Assembly (NCBI RefSeq): GCF_014158035.1 | Contig: NZ_JACFXW010000001.1 | Location: forward strand, 1,488,001-1,552,000 | DNA from: Rhizobium sp. G21 | Lineage (GTDB): Bacteria > Pseudomonadota > Alphaproteobacteria > Rhizobiales > Rhizobiaceae | Length of the DNA stretch: 64,000 nt | Direction: 5' to 3' | Part shown: piece after piece, positions 25,863 to 34,962 of the stretch | Numbering within the stretch: position 1 is the first letter of the stretch | Layout: the number at the start of each line of letters is the position of its first letter | Position numbers and translations under genes: made by a program | Notes under the pieces: model-generated | What the model was told of the DNA's origin: nothing | Seen by the model: only the letters and a program-made list of their open reading frames with translations | The model's database searches: none

Positions 25863-28800
25863 TCAGAACGAGAAGTTCGACGAGGTCAGATTGATCGATC
25901 CGTCGAGCTGGATCTGCATGTCGACGACGCCGTCGCCATTGAGATCGAGTTGGACGAACGTGTCGCCCGACAATTTCTCGTAGCGGATTTCGGCAGTGCC
26001 GCCGCCGGTGAAATCGTCGTCGCCCTTGAAGACGAACTCGTCGGCGCGGCTGAACTCGCTGAAATCAAACTTGTCCTCAGCGAGATTGAAGTCGGAGATG
26101 AAGTCCAACAAATCGACTCGACCGCTGTCCTTGGTCGAGCTGTAGAGATAGACGTCCGCGCCGCCGCCGCCGGACATGAAATCCGCGCCCGCGCCGCCGG
26201 TGATGGTGTCGGCGCCCTCGCCGCCCGAAATCGTGTCGGCGCCGGAGCCCCCGTCGATCACGTCGTTGCCGGCTTCGCCATAAATGGTGTCGACGCCGCC
26301 GCCGCCAGTCAGGATGTCCTTGCCGTCGCCGCCATAGAGGTAATCCGAGCCGTCGCCGCCGGACAGCGTATCGTTGCCCAATCCGCCGACGATGCGATCA
26401 TTGCCCAGCCCGCCGCTGAGATCGTCGTTGCCGGCGCCGCCGTCGAGATCGTCGTTGCCCGCGCCGCCGTCGATCATCGTTGCCGTCGTCACCATCGATC
26501 GAGTCGGCGCCGTCGCCGCCGTTCACGGTGTCGTCGCCGAGACCGCCCGACACGGTGTCATTGCCGGCGCCGCCGTCGATGAGGTCGGAGCCGTCGCCGC
26601 CCGTCAGACGATCGTCGCCGTCGCCGCCGTTGATCACGTCATTGCCGGCGTCGCCGTTGATCGTGTCGGAGCCGGCCTCGCCATACAGCTTGTCGGCGCC
26701 GTCACCGCCATAGATCCGGTCGTCGCCGTCGCCGGCTTTGACGAAATCGGCGCCGGCGCCCGCGTCGATGTAATCGTCGCCCGCCCCGGTTTCGACCCGG
26801 TCGGCGCCCATGCCCGCGAGAATGGAATCCACGCCCGCGCCGGAGATGATCGTATCGTCGCCGACCCCGGCCGCGATCGTGCTGCCGCCGTCGCCGACAT
26901 GGATGACGTCGTCGCCCTCGCCGCCATCGACCGTATCGAACCCGGATCCGGCGGTGATCCGGTCGTCGCCGTCGCCGCCATTGATGGAGGAGCCGCCGTC
27001 GCCGACGCTGATGACGTCGGATCCGGCCGCGCCGATGACCGTATCGAAGCCCTTGCCGAGAATGATCGTGTCTGCGCCGTCGCCGCCATCGACGGAATTA
27101 TCGCCATTGCCCAGAACGATGCGGTCCTTGCGGTCGCCTCCGACGACCGTGTGGTCGCCGGCTCCCGCGGTAATGCGGTTTGCGCCTGCGCCGGCGTCGA
27201 GGAAGGCGTCGCCGGCGCCGATCGTGATGATGTCGTCGCCGGTTCCGCCGAGAATCGTGTGGGATTTGCCGTCGCCGACCGTGATCGTATCATCTCCGGC
27301 GCCGCCGGAGATCGATGCGCCGCCGTCGCCGGCTGAAATCGTGTCGTCGCCATCGCCGGCCACGATCGTATCGAAGCCCTTGCCGAGCTTTATCGTGTCG
27401 GCCCCTGCGCCGCCGAAGATCGAATTCTCGCCGTCGCCGAGCTCGATCCGGTCGTCACCCTCGCCGCCAGTGACGGTATGGTCGCCCGCGCCGGCGATGA
27501 TCCGGTTGGAGCCCCTGCCGGCGTCGAGAACGCCGTCGCCGGCGCCGACCTCGATCCGGTCGTCGCCTGCGCCGCCATAGATGCTGTGCAGATCGCCGTC
27601 GCCAGCGGTAATTTTGTCATCGCCGTCGCCGCCCGCAATCGACGCGTCGCCGGCCCCAGCGTCGATGTCATCGTCGCCTTCGCCGCCGATGATCGTGTCG
27701 GCCCCCGCTCCGGTGACGATCTTGTCGTCCCCCGCCCCGCCATCGATGGAATTCGCGCCGTCGCCGGCCTTGATGACGTCGGCGCCGTCGCCGCCGTCGA
27801 TCACGTCGGCCGCAGCGGCCGTGGTGATGGTATCCGCGCCGGCGCCGCCGAAGATCGTGCTCACGCCTTCGCCGCCGTCGATGACATCATTGCCAGCGCC
27901 GCCGTCGATCGAATCCAAACCGGCTCCGCCGTCGATCGTGTCGTCGCCGGATCCGCCGTTGATGACGTCGTCGCCTTCGCCGCCATCGATCGAATCCGCG
28001 TCCGCGCCGCCGTCGATCGTATCGTCGCCCGCGTCAGCGACGATCACGTCCTTGCCGGAGCCGCCGTCGATCTCATTGTCGCCAGCGCCCGCGGTTATCG
28101 CGTCGGCGCCTGCGCCGCCCGTCAACGTGTCGTTGCCCTTGAGGCCGATGATCGTGTCATCGCCGCCGCTGCCTTCGAGGATGTTGTCGCCGTCGGTGCC
28201 GGTGATCGTATCCGCGCCGGCCGAGCCGACGATGTTTTCGACCTCGGTAATTTCCACCCAGCCGCCATAAGCGCCGAAATTCGACCAGCCGTCGAGCTTG
28301 ACCTCGAAGCCTTTGCCTTCCTGCAGGATCAGCGTATCGGAGCCCTCGCCGCCGGACACGCGGTAGCTGTCTGACACGAAGCGATCATCGCTCTGGGCGG
28401 ATGTCGTGAAGATCCGGTCATCTCCGCCGCCGAGATTCATCTTGCGGTAAAAGCCGTTCAGGCCGAAGTCCCCGGCGGAGTCGCCGAAATCATGGCTCAT
28501 GCGCCGTTCGTAATAGAGGCTCTTGAGATAGGTGTATTTGCCGGGGTCATCTTCCGGGAAGGTCGGCTCCGGCACGGCTTTGTTCGCGAAGGAAGAGACG
28601 ATTTCGCCGTCCCAGCGCACATAGTCGCCGTCCGATTCATCCTCGGCGTCCTTGTCTTCGACCTCGTCGGTCGTCGTCTCATCGGCATCGTCGCCATTCT
28701 GGTCGGAGGAAGCGCTCGAAATGGAGGAGGAATCGACGGCGGCAGTCTCTGCGCCGTCTTCGGACCCAGCGGCCTGCGGCGCGACGTCGACCGTCAGATC

Positions 28801-29028
28801 GGTGTCGGACATCGAGTTGGACGCGGCGGAGACCAGGCTCGTCAATTCGCTCGAAACCTCTTCTTCGTCTCCCGACGACAGGACGGAGGTCAGAGCCTCG
28901 ACGTCATAATCGGTCGTTTCCAGCGCATCGAGAAGATCGGCCAGCCAATCGACGCCGTTGGCATCGACCAGATCGGCGAAATAAGGAATATCGAGAAGTT
29001 TATTTATGAGCGTTTGAGAATTGGACAT
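25863..29028 (-). CDS. Large RTX (hemolysin-type calcium-binding repeat) protein (frame break near 26478)
   Basis: Repaired length is about 1055 residues. An N-terminal region of some 270 residues is strongly acidic (Asp/Glu/Ser-rich at about 50-140) and without known domain. From about residue 270 to 960 run several dozen glycine/aspartate nonapeptides of the GGxGxDxUx type, which form calcium-binding parallel beta rolls. The C-terminus ([23 protein letters not shown], then strands ending NLTSSNFSF) is typical of type I secretion substrates. Extracellular location is inferred; no ABC exporter genes are in the window. The frame changes within the repeats near 26478, where a loss of two bases restores GND-(x)IDGG. 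No toxin or enzyme domain is visible. Confidence 0.9.
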
Positions 29029-29174
29029 GCGCCCCGAAACCCCGGCAAATCACGGAAAAAATTAACCGTTGTTTCCCATAGGGTCGATAGGCTGTCAATT
29101 TAACCATACGGGATGACAGAGCTTTTCCAAATATCCCGTCAGTTTCACACAATTATGCAACAGAGCCGAAAGCC

Positions 29175-30128
29175 TCACGCAAGGGGAAGAGATAGAAACA
29201 ATCCCGCGAAGACAACAGCCCCGACAATGGAGTTGAACTTGAACAGATCAAGGCACTGACTCGCGTCGTCGATATCGAGAATCAACAATTGCCAGCCGAA
29301 CAGAACGGCGGCCACGACAAGGCCGAGCCATGCCGGGAAAGACACGCCGGCCGCGCCGAAGGAGAAGGCGAGCAAAACGAGGGTCAGCGCAAAGAAGATC
29401 GTCAGCCAGATCTTGGTCGCGTCGCCGAACAGGCGTGCAGTGGACCGCACGCCGACAAGCGCATCGTCTTCCTTGTCTTGATGCGCATAGATCGTGTCGT
29501 AACCGATCGTCCAGGCCACCGCCGCCAGATAGAGCCAGACGGCCGCCCAAGACAGACCGCCGAACACGGCCGCCCATCCCATCAGACCGCCCCAGGAAAA
29601 AGCGAGACCCAGGAAGAATTGCGGCCAATCGGTAAAACGCTTGGCGAAAGGATAGACGGCGACCACGCCGAGCGAGAGAATCCCGAGCAGGATCGAGAAG
29701 CCGTTGAAGCTGAGCAGCACGAGGAGGCCAGCGAAGGCCTGCAGCGCCAGAAAGATCTTGGCGTTCAGGCGGCTGACGCGTCCGGACGGCAAAGGCCGCG
29801 AGCGAGTGCGGGCCACCGCCATGTCGATCTCCTGGTCGACGAGATCGTTATAGGTGCAGCCGGCGCCGCGCATGGCGACGGAGCCGATGAAGAACAGAAC
29901 GAGGTGCCCGATCATCTGCCAGAAGGCCGGGCGTCCGTCGGAGAGCGCGGCATTTGCCGCCAGCGTCGCCGACCAGAAACAGGGCCACATCAACAGCTGC
30001 CAGCCGATCGGCCGGTCCCAGCGCGCCAGCTGCGCATAGGGCCAGGCCCAGCGCGGCAAGGCGCGGTAAACCCAGTTGTCGGAAGGCGCGTCGGCCACGC
30101 GGCCGTTGTCGGAAATATGGCTGGTCAT
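29175..30128 (-). CDS. ubiA: 4-hydroxybenzoate polyprenyltransferase
   Basis: 317 residues and about eight to nine membrane helices. Both aspartate motifs of UbiA prenyltransferases are present: NDLVDQEIDMAVARTRSRPLPSG (first) and the second-loop YDTIYAHQDKEDD. It attaches the polyprenyl tail, presumably made by the ispB product encoded at 37-38 kb, to 4-hydroxybenzoate in ubiquinone synthesis. An 8-bp inverted repeat (30122-30129 with 30138-30145) covers the start codon, with the AGG of the ribosome-binding site in its loop; this could lower initiation. Confidence 0.97.
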   Translation of the reverse strand: MTSHISDNGRVADAPSDNWVYRALPRWAWPYAQLARWDRPIGWQLLMWPCFWSATLAANAALSDGRPAFWQMIGHLVLFFIGSVAMRGAGCTYNDLVDQEIDMAVARTRSRPLPSGRVSRLNAKIFLALQAFAGLLVLLSFNGFSILLGILSLGVVAVYPFAKRFTDWPQFFLGLAFSWGGLMGWAAVFGGLSWAAVWLYLAAVAWTIGYDTIYAHQDKEDDALVGVRSTARLFGDATKIWLTIFFALTLVLLAFSFGAAGVSFPAWLGLVVAAVLFGWQLLILDIDDASQCLDLFKFNSIVGAVVFAGLFLSLPLA

Positions 30129-30145
30129 GACCTAAGCCATGACCA
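30122..30145. repeat. Inverted repeat spanning the ubiA start codon
   Basis: TGGTCATG and CATGACCA (8-bp perfect arms, 8-base spacer). On the mRNA the second arm contains the ubiA ATG and the first arm contains an ATG followed by GCT and TAG, a two-codon mini-frame. It could be an initiation-limiting hairpin or a protein-binding dyad. Confidence 0.4.
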
Positions 30146-30179
30146 CGACATCACGCAGGCGTCAAGCGCGCATTCCGCC

Positions 30180-30986
30180 TCAGGGCAGCGTGAAGCCGAA
30201 TTTGTAGCTGGTGGAGATGCCGACCACGAACTGATCCCTGGAGCCGCGCTCTTCGACCAGGCTCGAATCGGCGGCGGAGCCGACCAGTCGGTTGTATTGC
30301 CCGAAGACGCCCGCCTCGATGCGATCGGTGGCCTTCCACACGACTTCCGAGCCCAAGCCGACCGACTTGAAGCCGCCGTCAGGATCGTAGGCCGACAGGC
30401 CATGCTTGGCGCTGCGCTTCTTGGTCACCTTGTAATAGGCGTCCATATAGTCGTCGGACGCGATGGAGGCGCGCGGGCCGGCAGACACACGGACCGTATC
30501 GGTCACATCCATGAAGGCGTCGAGCGCGAGATCGGCGACCACGCCGTTGTGGCTGCGAATGCCGTGGCGGATGTCGGTGCGGAAGCGCATCCAGTCGGTC
30601 GGATAGATTTCGCCGAACACGCCGGCTTCGAGGCCGAATTTGACCGCTTTCAGCGCCTTGAGATCATCGGACGTGTCGCGATCGCGCGGCATGACCAGCT
30701 TGCCGGTCACGCCGGCGCGGATCATATCGTTTTCGAACACGGCGAAAGACGCATTGTCGTCGCGCGAGGAAAAGCGCGGCGCCGTGGCGGATTGACGGCT
30801 GAGCGAAATGATCGGCGAGGCCTGCAGGATATAGCTCTTGGATCCTTCGAAACGCGGCGCAACGAAGCCGGCGGCGCCCGCTTTAAGATACCAGTCTCCC
30901 GACCAGAAATATTGGCCGTCTTCCGCAAGAGCGGAAAGCGGAAGCGTGGCGAGAACAGCGGCGAGAACTACGGCGCGACGGGACAA
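30180..30986 (-). CDS. MipA/OmpV family outer membrane protein
   Basis: 268 residues. A signal peptide (about 1-22, SALA) is followed by alternating amphipathic strands ending in an aromatic-terminated strand (FVVGISTSYKFGFTLP), as in outer-membrane beta-barrels. The N-terminal GDWYLKAGAAGFVAPRFEGSKSY matches the MipA/OmpV pattern xGxG...P.Y.GS. The family includes MltA-interacting scaffolds and small porin-like proteins; the specific role is unknown. The start is TTG, five bases after a full AGGAGG. Confidence 0.88.
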   Translation of the reverse strand: MSRRAVVLAAVLATLPLSALAEDGQYFWSGDWYLKAGAAGFVAPRFEGSKSYILQASPIISLSRQSATAPRFSSRDDNASFAVFENDMIRAGVTGKLVMPRDRDTSDDLKALKAVKFGLEAGVFGEIYPTDWMRFRTDIRHGIRSHNGVVADLALDAFMDVTDTVRVSAGPRASIASDDYMDAYYKVTKKRSAKHGLSAYDPDGGFKSVGLGSEVVWKATDRIEAGVFGQYNRLVGSAADSSLVEERGSRDQFVVGISTSYKFGFTLP

Positions 30987-31174
30987 GGAAACCTCCTACT
31001 GGCGTTCGCCTCATTGAGACGGAGCCTGTTATGCCGGCATTTACGATAAAACCTTCCTAACGGATTTGGTTACCAGATGTCTAACGCTGAGTTGCGCATA
31101 TCCCGATTAAACCAGGCCTTGACCTTTCCGTCCGCCGGGTTAAACCGCCGGATAGCTGGAAAAGGAGACTGCGC

Positions 31175-32444
31175 ATGAAGGTTCTGCTGATCGGTTCGGG
31201 CGGGCGCGAACACGCTTTGGCGTGGAAACTGGCGCAATCTCCGCTTCTCGGCAAACTCTACGCCGCGCCCGGCAATCCCGGCGTCGCCGATCACGCCGAG
31301 CTGGTCGACCTCGATGTCGACGATCACCGGGCCGTCACCGCCTTCTGCAAGAGCATGGCCATCGACTTCATCGTGTTCGGCCCGGAAGCGCCGCTGGTTG
31401 CAGGCTTGAGCGACGTGTTGCGCGCCGAGGGCTTCCTTTGCTTCGGCCCGTCGCAGGCCGCCGCGCAGCTCGAAGGCTCCAAGGGTTTCACCAAGGATAT
31501 CTGCGCCCGCTTCAGTATTCCGACCGGCGCCTATCAGCGCTTCAACAATGCGCCAAAGGCCAAGGCCTATGCGCGCGCCCAGGGCGCGCCGATCGTCGTC
31601 AAGGCCGACGGCCTCGCCGCCGGCAAAGGCGTGACGGTGGCGATGACCGTCGAGGAAGCCTGCGCAGCCATCGACGATTGCTTCGAAGGCGCATTCGGCG
31701 CAGCCGGCGCCGAAGTGGTGGTCGAGGCGTTTCTCGACGGCGAGGAAGCGAGCTTCTTTGCGCTGTCGGACGGCAAAACGGCGCTGGCGCTGGCATCGGC
31801 CCAGGACCACAAGCGCGTCGGCGACGGCGACACCGGCCCCAATACCGGCGGCATGGGCGCCTATTCCCCTGCCCCGGTCATGACGCCGGAGCTCGTCGAA
31901 CGCACGATGAAGGAGATCATCGAGCCGACCATGCGCGGCATGTCGGAGATGGGGCATCCGTTCAGCGGCGTGTTCTTCGCCGGCCTGATGATCACCGACA
32001 AGGGTCCGGAGCTGATCGAATACAATGTCCGCTTCGGCGATCCCGAATGCCAGGTGCTGATGATGCGGATGAAATCCGATCTGCTTCCGCTTCTGCTGGC
32101 GGCCGCCAAAGGCGAACTCGACAGCGCTCATGTCGAATGGCGCGACGAGACGGCGCTGACGGTCGTCATGGCCTCCAAGGGCTATCCCGGCTCCTATGAC
32201 AAGGGCACGGCTATCGAGGCGCTGCCGGAGGATGCGGCGGACCTGCATGTCTTCCACGCCGGCACGGCATTGAAGGACGGGCGTCTCGTGGCGACGGGGG
32301 CGGGTGCTCAACGTCACTGCGCTGGGCGACAGCGTGTCGGAGGCGCAGGGCAAGGCCTATCGCGCCATCGACGAAGTCCGTTGGGACAACGGATTCTGCC
32401 GCCGCGACATCGGCTGGCGCGCCGTCGCGCGCGAGAGAAAGTAA
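31175..32444 (+). CDS. purD: Phosphoribosylamine-glycine ligase (frame break near 32297)
   Basis: Repaired length is about 423 residues, canonical for PurD. It catalyses the second step of purine synthesis, joining glycine to phosphoribosylamine with ATP. The N domain shows [20 protein letters not shown] and PGNPG; the ATP-grasp domain shows [57 protein letters not shown] and [26 protein letters not shown]. The frame breaks after GRLVATG within a GGGGG run (about 32296-32300). Adding two G continues as [22 protein letters not shown] to a stop at 32442-32444. AAGGAG precedes the start. Confidence 0.97.
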
Positions 32445-32446
32445 CG

Positions 32447-32488
32447 ATCTCTTAACCAGCGTTGCTGACCGGACTTTAAGAGATTTTT
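32447..32488 (+). terminator. Terminator after purD
   Basis: ATCTCTTAA (32447-32455) pairs perfectly with TTAAGAGAT (32476-32484), followed by TTTTT. The 20-base interval contains a small CAGC/GCTG helix. It starts two bases after the repaired purD stop, which supports the repaired frame. Confidence 0.75.
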
Positions 32489-32524
32489 CATATGCTCCCG
32501 GAAATTGGTTTTCGGGAGCCCGTC

Positions 32525-32992
32525 ATGCGTCTGGCCATCATCGCCGCACTCGCCGCCGTATCCGCTCCGGCTCTCGCCGGGTCGATCGACGTGAAGTCGA
32601 CGGATCGCACCAATCGCAGCGTCGAGTTCATTCGCTGCGACGTCTGCGACTCCGAAGCCGACGCGGCACAAGAGGCCGAGGCGACCGGACCTGTTCTCAA
32701 GCCCGGCGAGCAGAAGATCGAGATCCGCACGGTCAACGGCCAGAAGATGATCTATCGCACCGAAGCGTGGATGGGCGGATCACCCGTGGTGATGGTGAGC
32801 AAAGTTCCGGCGAGCCTCGACGCCGCCGTGGCCGATACCGAGCCCGCTCCCGCCGAGACGCCGACCATCGATCGCGACGCCACGACGTCGGCGGTCAGCG
32901 CCGGCATGCAGGAAATGCCGCCGGCAATCGGAGAAACCAAGGCCGCGGCGCCGGCCTTCGATCCCGGCGCACTGCAATTGCGGCTGCCCTGA
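32525..32992 (+). CDS. Small exported protein, HPE1-like domain
   Basis: About 155 residues. The signal peptide is MRLAIIAALAAVSAPALA. The mature part begins GSIDVKSTDR, carries a CDVC pair (IRCDVCDSE) and the segment PVLKPGEQKIEIRTVNGQKMIYRTEAWMGGSPVVMVSK, which resembles the plant virulence effector HPE1-like proteins annotated in rhizobia. The tail is Ala/Pro/Glu-rich. The function is not established and the effector name is inherited from weak similarity. ATG 32525 follows GGGAGC; an upstream in-frame ATG at 32492 is unlikely because it would bury the signal peptide. Confidence 0.75.
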   Translation: MRLAIIAALAAVSAPALAGSIDVKSTDRTNRSVEFIRCDVCDSEADAAQEAEATGPVLKPGEQKIEIRTVNGQKMIYRTEAWMGGSPVVMVSKVPASLDAAVADTEPAPAETPTIDRDATTSAVSAGMQEMPPAIGETKAAAPAFDPGALQLRLP

Positions 32993-33480
32993 TCAATCCA
33001 GCGACAGACGCGCCGCCAGCCGGTCGATGTCGACGGGCGCAAAGACCTCGACGCCATGGGCCGACAGCAACGCTGCGGTGACGCCCCGCCCGGCGTGACG
33101 TCCTCCCGAAAACCGGCCGTCATAGATGTTGAGCGAACCACAGGACGGACTGCCGTCGATCAGCAGCGCATAACGACAGCGTTCCGCGCGGGCCATGGCG
33201 AGGGCGCGGCGCGCCCCTCCACGAACATCTCCGTCACGTCGGCGCCGTCGATATCGATCACTCTGCCCTCACCCGCGAGCACCGCGTCTCCCGTCGCTTC
33301 GTCAGCGATCTCAGCGGGAGGGCGCGGCGTTTGGAATCCGCCCGCCAGTTCCGGACAGAAGGACACGAGACGGCCTTGGCTTCGCCACCGGTCGATCAGC
33401 GGATGGGCGAGCGGCTTTCCCTTGCCGTCGTAACGGACCGGCGCGCCGAGAAGGCAGGCGCTGATCAGGATCTTATCCAT
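32993..33480 (-). CDS. DUF523 family protein (frame break near 33215)
   Basis: Repaired length is 162 residues, normal for the family. The N-terminal ISACLLGAPVRYDGKGK and SFCPELAGGFQTPRPPAEI are DUF523 hallmarks. After VTEMFVEG the second frame continues ARRALAMARAERCRYALLIDGSPSCGSLNIYDGRFSGG, including the conserved SPSCG. One G missing from a GGGG run joins the two. Conserved cysteines suggest metal or Fe-S binding. Its start overlaps the moaB end by 8 bases, so it is translated with moaB. Confidence 0.88.
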
Positions 33481-34021
33481 TGCCGCGCCTGAGATGCTCG
33501 TCGAGCCTCGGCATGATCTCCACGAAGTTGCAGGGCATATGGCGGTAGTCGAGCTGCAGCTTGAGAATGCCGTCCCAGGCGTCCTTGCAGGCGCCGGGCG
33601 AGCCCGGCAGCACGAAGATGAAGGTGGCGTTGGCGACGCCGCCGGTGGCGCGGGACTGGATGGTAGAGGTGCCGATCTTGTCGTAGGAGATGCGGTGGAA
33701 GACCTCCGAAAAGCCGTCCATGCGCTTCTCGAACAGCGGCTCCAGCGCCTCCGGCGTCACGTCGCGGCCGGTGAAGCCGGTGCCGCCCGTGGTGATGACC
33801 ACATCAATGCGTTCTTCGAGCGTCCAGGCTCTAACTTGGTCGAAAATCGCCTGCTTGTCGTCGGGGACAATGGAGCGGGCTTCGAGCCGATGTCCAGCCG
33901 CCTCGATGCGCGCCGCCAGCGTGTCTCCCGAACGATCGTCGGCGAGGCTGCGGGTGTCGGAAACGGTCAGAACGGCGATGCCGACCGGCACGAAAGGCCT
34001 GGTGTCGTCTATGCGAGACAT
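33473..34021 (-). CDS. moaB: Molybdenum cofactor biosynthesis protein B
   Basis: 182 residues of the MoaB/Mog (MoCF) fold: VGIAVLTVSDTRSLADDRSGD, then IDVVITTGGTGFTGRDVTPEALEPLFEKRMDGF, and VANATFIFVLPGSPGACKDAWDGIL. The family binds molybdopterin and adenylates it before metal insertion, or has an accessory role. The start at 34021 directly follows the ispE stop with one base between, and the gene overlaps DUF523 downstream: a compact ispE-moaB-DUF523 operon. With modABC and ModE it is the second molybdenum-related locus in the window. Confidence 0.95.
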   Translation of the reverse strand: MSRIDDTRPFVPVGIAVLTVSDTRSLADDRSGDTLAARIEAAGHRLEARSIVPDDKQAIFDQVRAWTLEERIDVVITTGGTGFTGRDVTPEALEPLFEKRMDGFSEVFHRISYDKIGTSTIQSRATGGVANATFIFVLPGSPGACKDAWDGILKLQLDYRHMPCNFVEIMPRLDEHLRRGNG

Positions 34022-34022
34022 G

Positions 34023-34897
34023 TCAGAATTCTCCCGTGGATGCGCAAGCCTGCCAATACCAGTCTGGTCGCTCCGCCTCAAGCGCGCGGGCCGCGGCCGA
34101 TAGTCTCTCTCGATCGGGATAGAGCGCAAAACAGGTGGCGCCGGAGCCGGACATCCGGGCGAGAAGCGGTTCTGTCGACGTCAACAGCGCCATGGCCTCT
34201 GCAATCTCCGGGGCCAGATGTTCGGCCGGCGGCTGGAGATCGTTGCGGGTAGCCTGGAGCGCGGTGATCCAGTCGGAGAACCCTGCTTCTTCGCCGGGAA
34301 GGCTGAGAGTGGGGTTGGTCTTGTTCGTCAAACGCTTGAAGATCGCCGGCGTCGACACCTCCACCAGCGGATTGACGAGCAGCATATGAAGCTCGGGAAA
34401 CCGCGCCAGAAGCGTGATGTCCTCGCCGACGCCGCGCGCGACCAGCGGCCGGCTCTCCACGCACATCGGCACATCCGCGCGCCGAGAGGCAGCCCGAGAT
34501 CCCGCAGCTCCCCCATGCCGAAACCGAGGCTCCACAATCTGTTCAGGCCGCGCAAGACGGCCCCGGCGTCGGCCGAGCCGCCGCCGATGCCCGAGGCGAT
34601 CGGCAGGTTCTTTTCGAGATGGATATGGACAGGACCGGCGTCGCGGCCGATGGCGGCCGCCTTCGACCGCAGCGCGTCGCGCGCCCTGAGCGCCAGATTG
34701 CCGGGATCATCGGCAGACAAAGCCGGCCCGAAACGGCCGGACAGGCTGAACCGGTCCTGTTCGGCGGACGCGATGGTCAAGCGGTCGCCGGCGCTTGCGA
34801 AGACCACCAGCGAATCGAGCAGATGATAACCGTCGGCGCGCTGACCGGTGACATGCAGCGCGAGGTTGATTTTCGCGGGCGCGAATTCTTCGATCAT
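34023..34897 (-). CDS. ispE: 4-diphosphocytidyl-2-C-methyl-D-erythritol kinase (frame break near 34480)
   Basis: Repaired length is about 290 residues. GHMP kinase of the MEP pathway that phosphorylates CDP-methylerythritol. [27 protein letters not shown] is the substrate-side start; [23 protein letters not shown] is the GHMP ATP-binding motif; the C-terminal [12 protein letters not shown] glycine motif is in the second frame. The frame changes after GLPLGA, in a GCGCGG stretch, and resumes [23 protein letters not shown]. The family reads GADVP at this point, so two extra bases (a CG repeat) or one missing base would explain it. The start has GAGG upstream. It heads the operon with moaB and DUF523. 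Confidence 0.94.
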
Positions 34898-34929
34898 TAC
34901 GGGACCTCGGGCGCTTGCGCGCCTCATGC

Positions 34930-34953
34930 AAAAAGGCCGCCTCTGCGGCGGCC
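34930..34953 (-). terminator. Terminator of the TPR-LysM gene
   Basis: GGCCGCC arms (34935-34941 with 34947-34953) around a 5-base loop, followed on the minus strand by TTTTT (34930-34934). It lies 9 bases past the TPR-LysM stop and separates that gene from ispE. Confidence 0.85.
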
Positions 34954-34962
34954 CCTCTTCAT

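Noticed and set aside
26374-28374. Plus-strand repetitive frames and CRISPR-like regular DNA spacing
   Set aside because: The spacing is the 27-base period of RTX nonapeptides; there are no conserved repeats with unique spacers and no cas genes.
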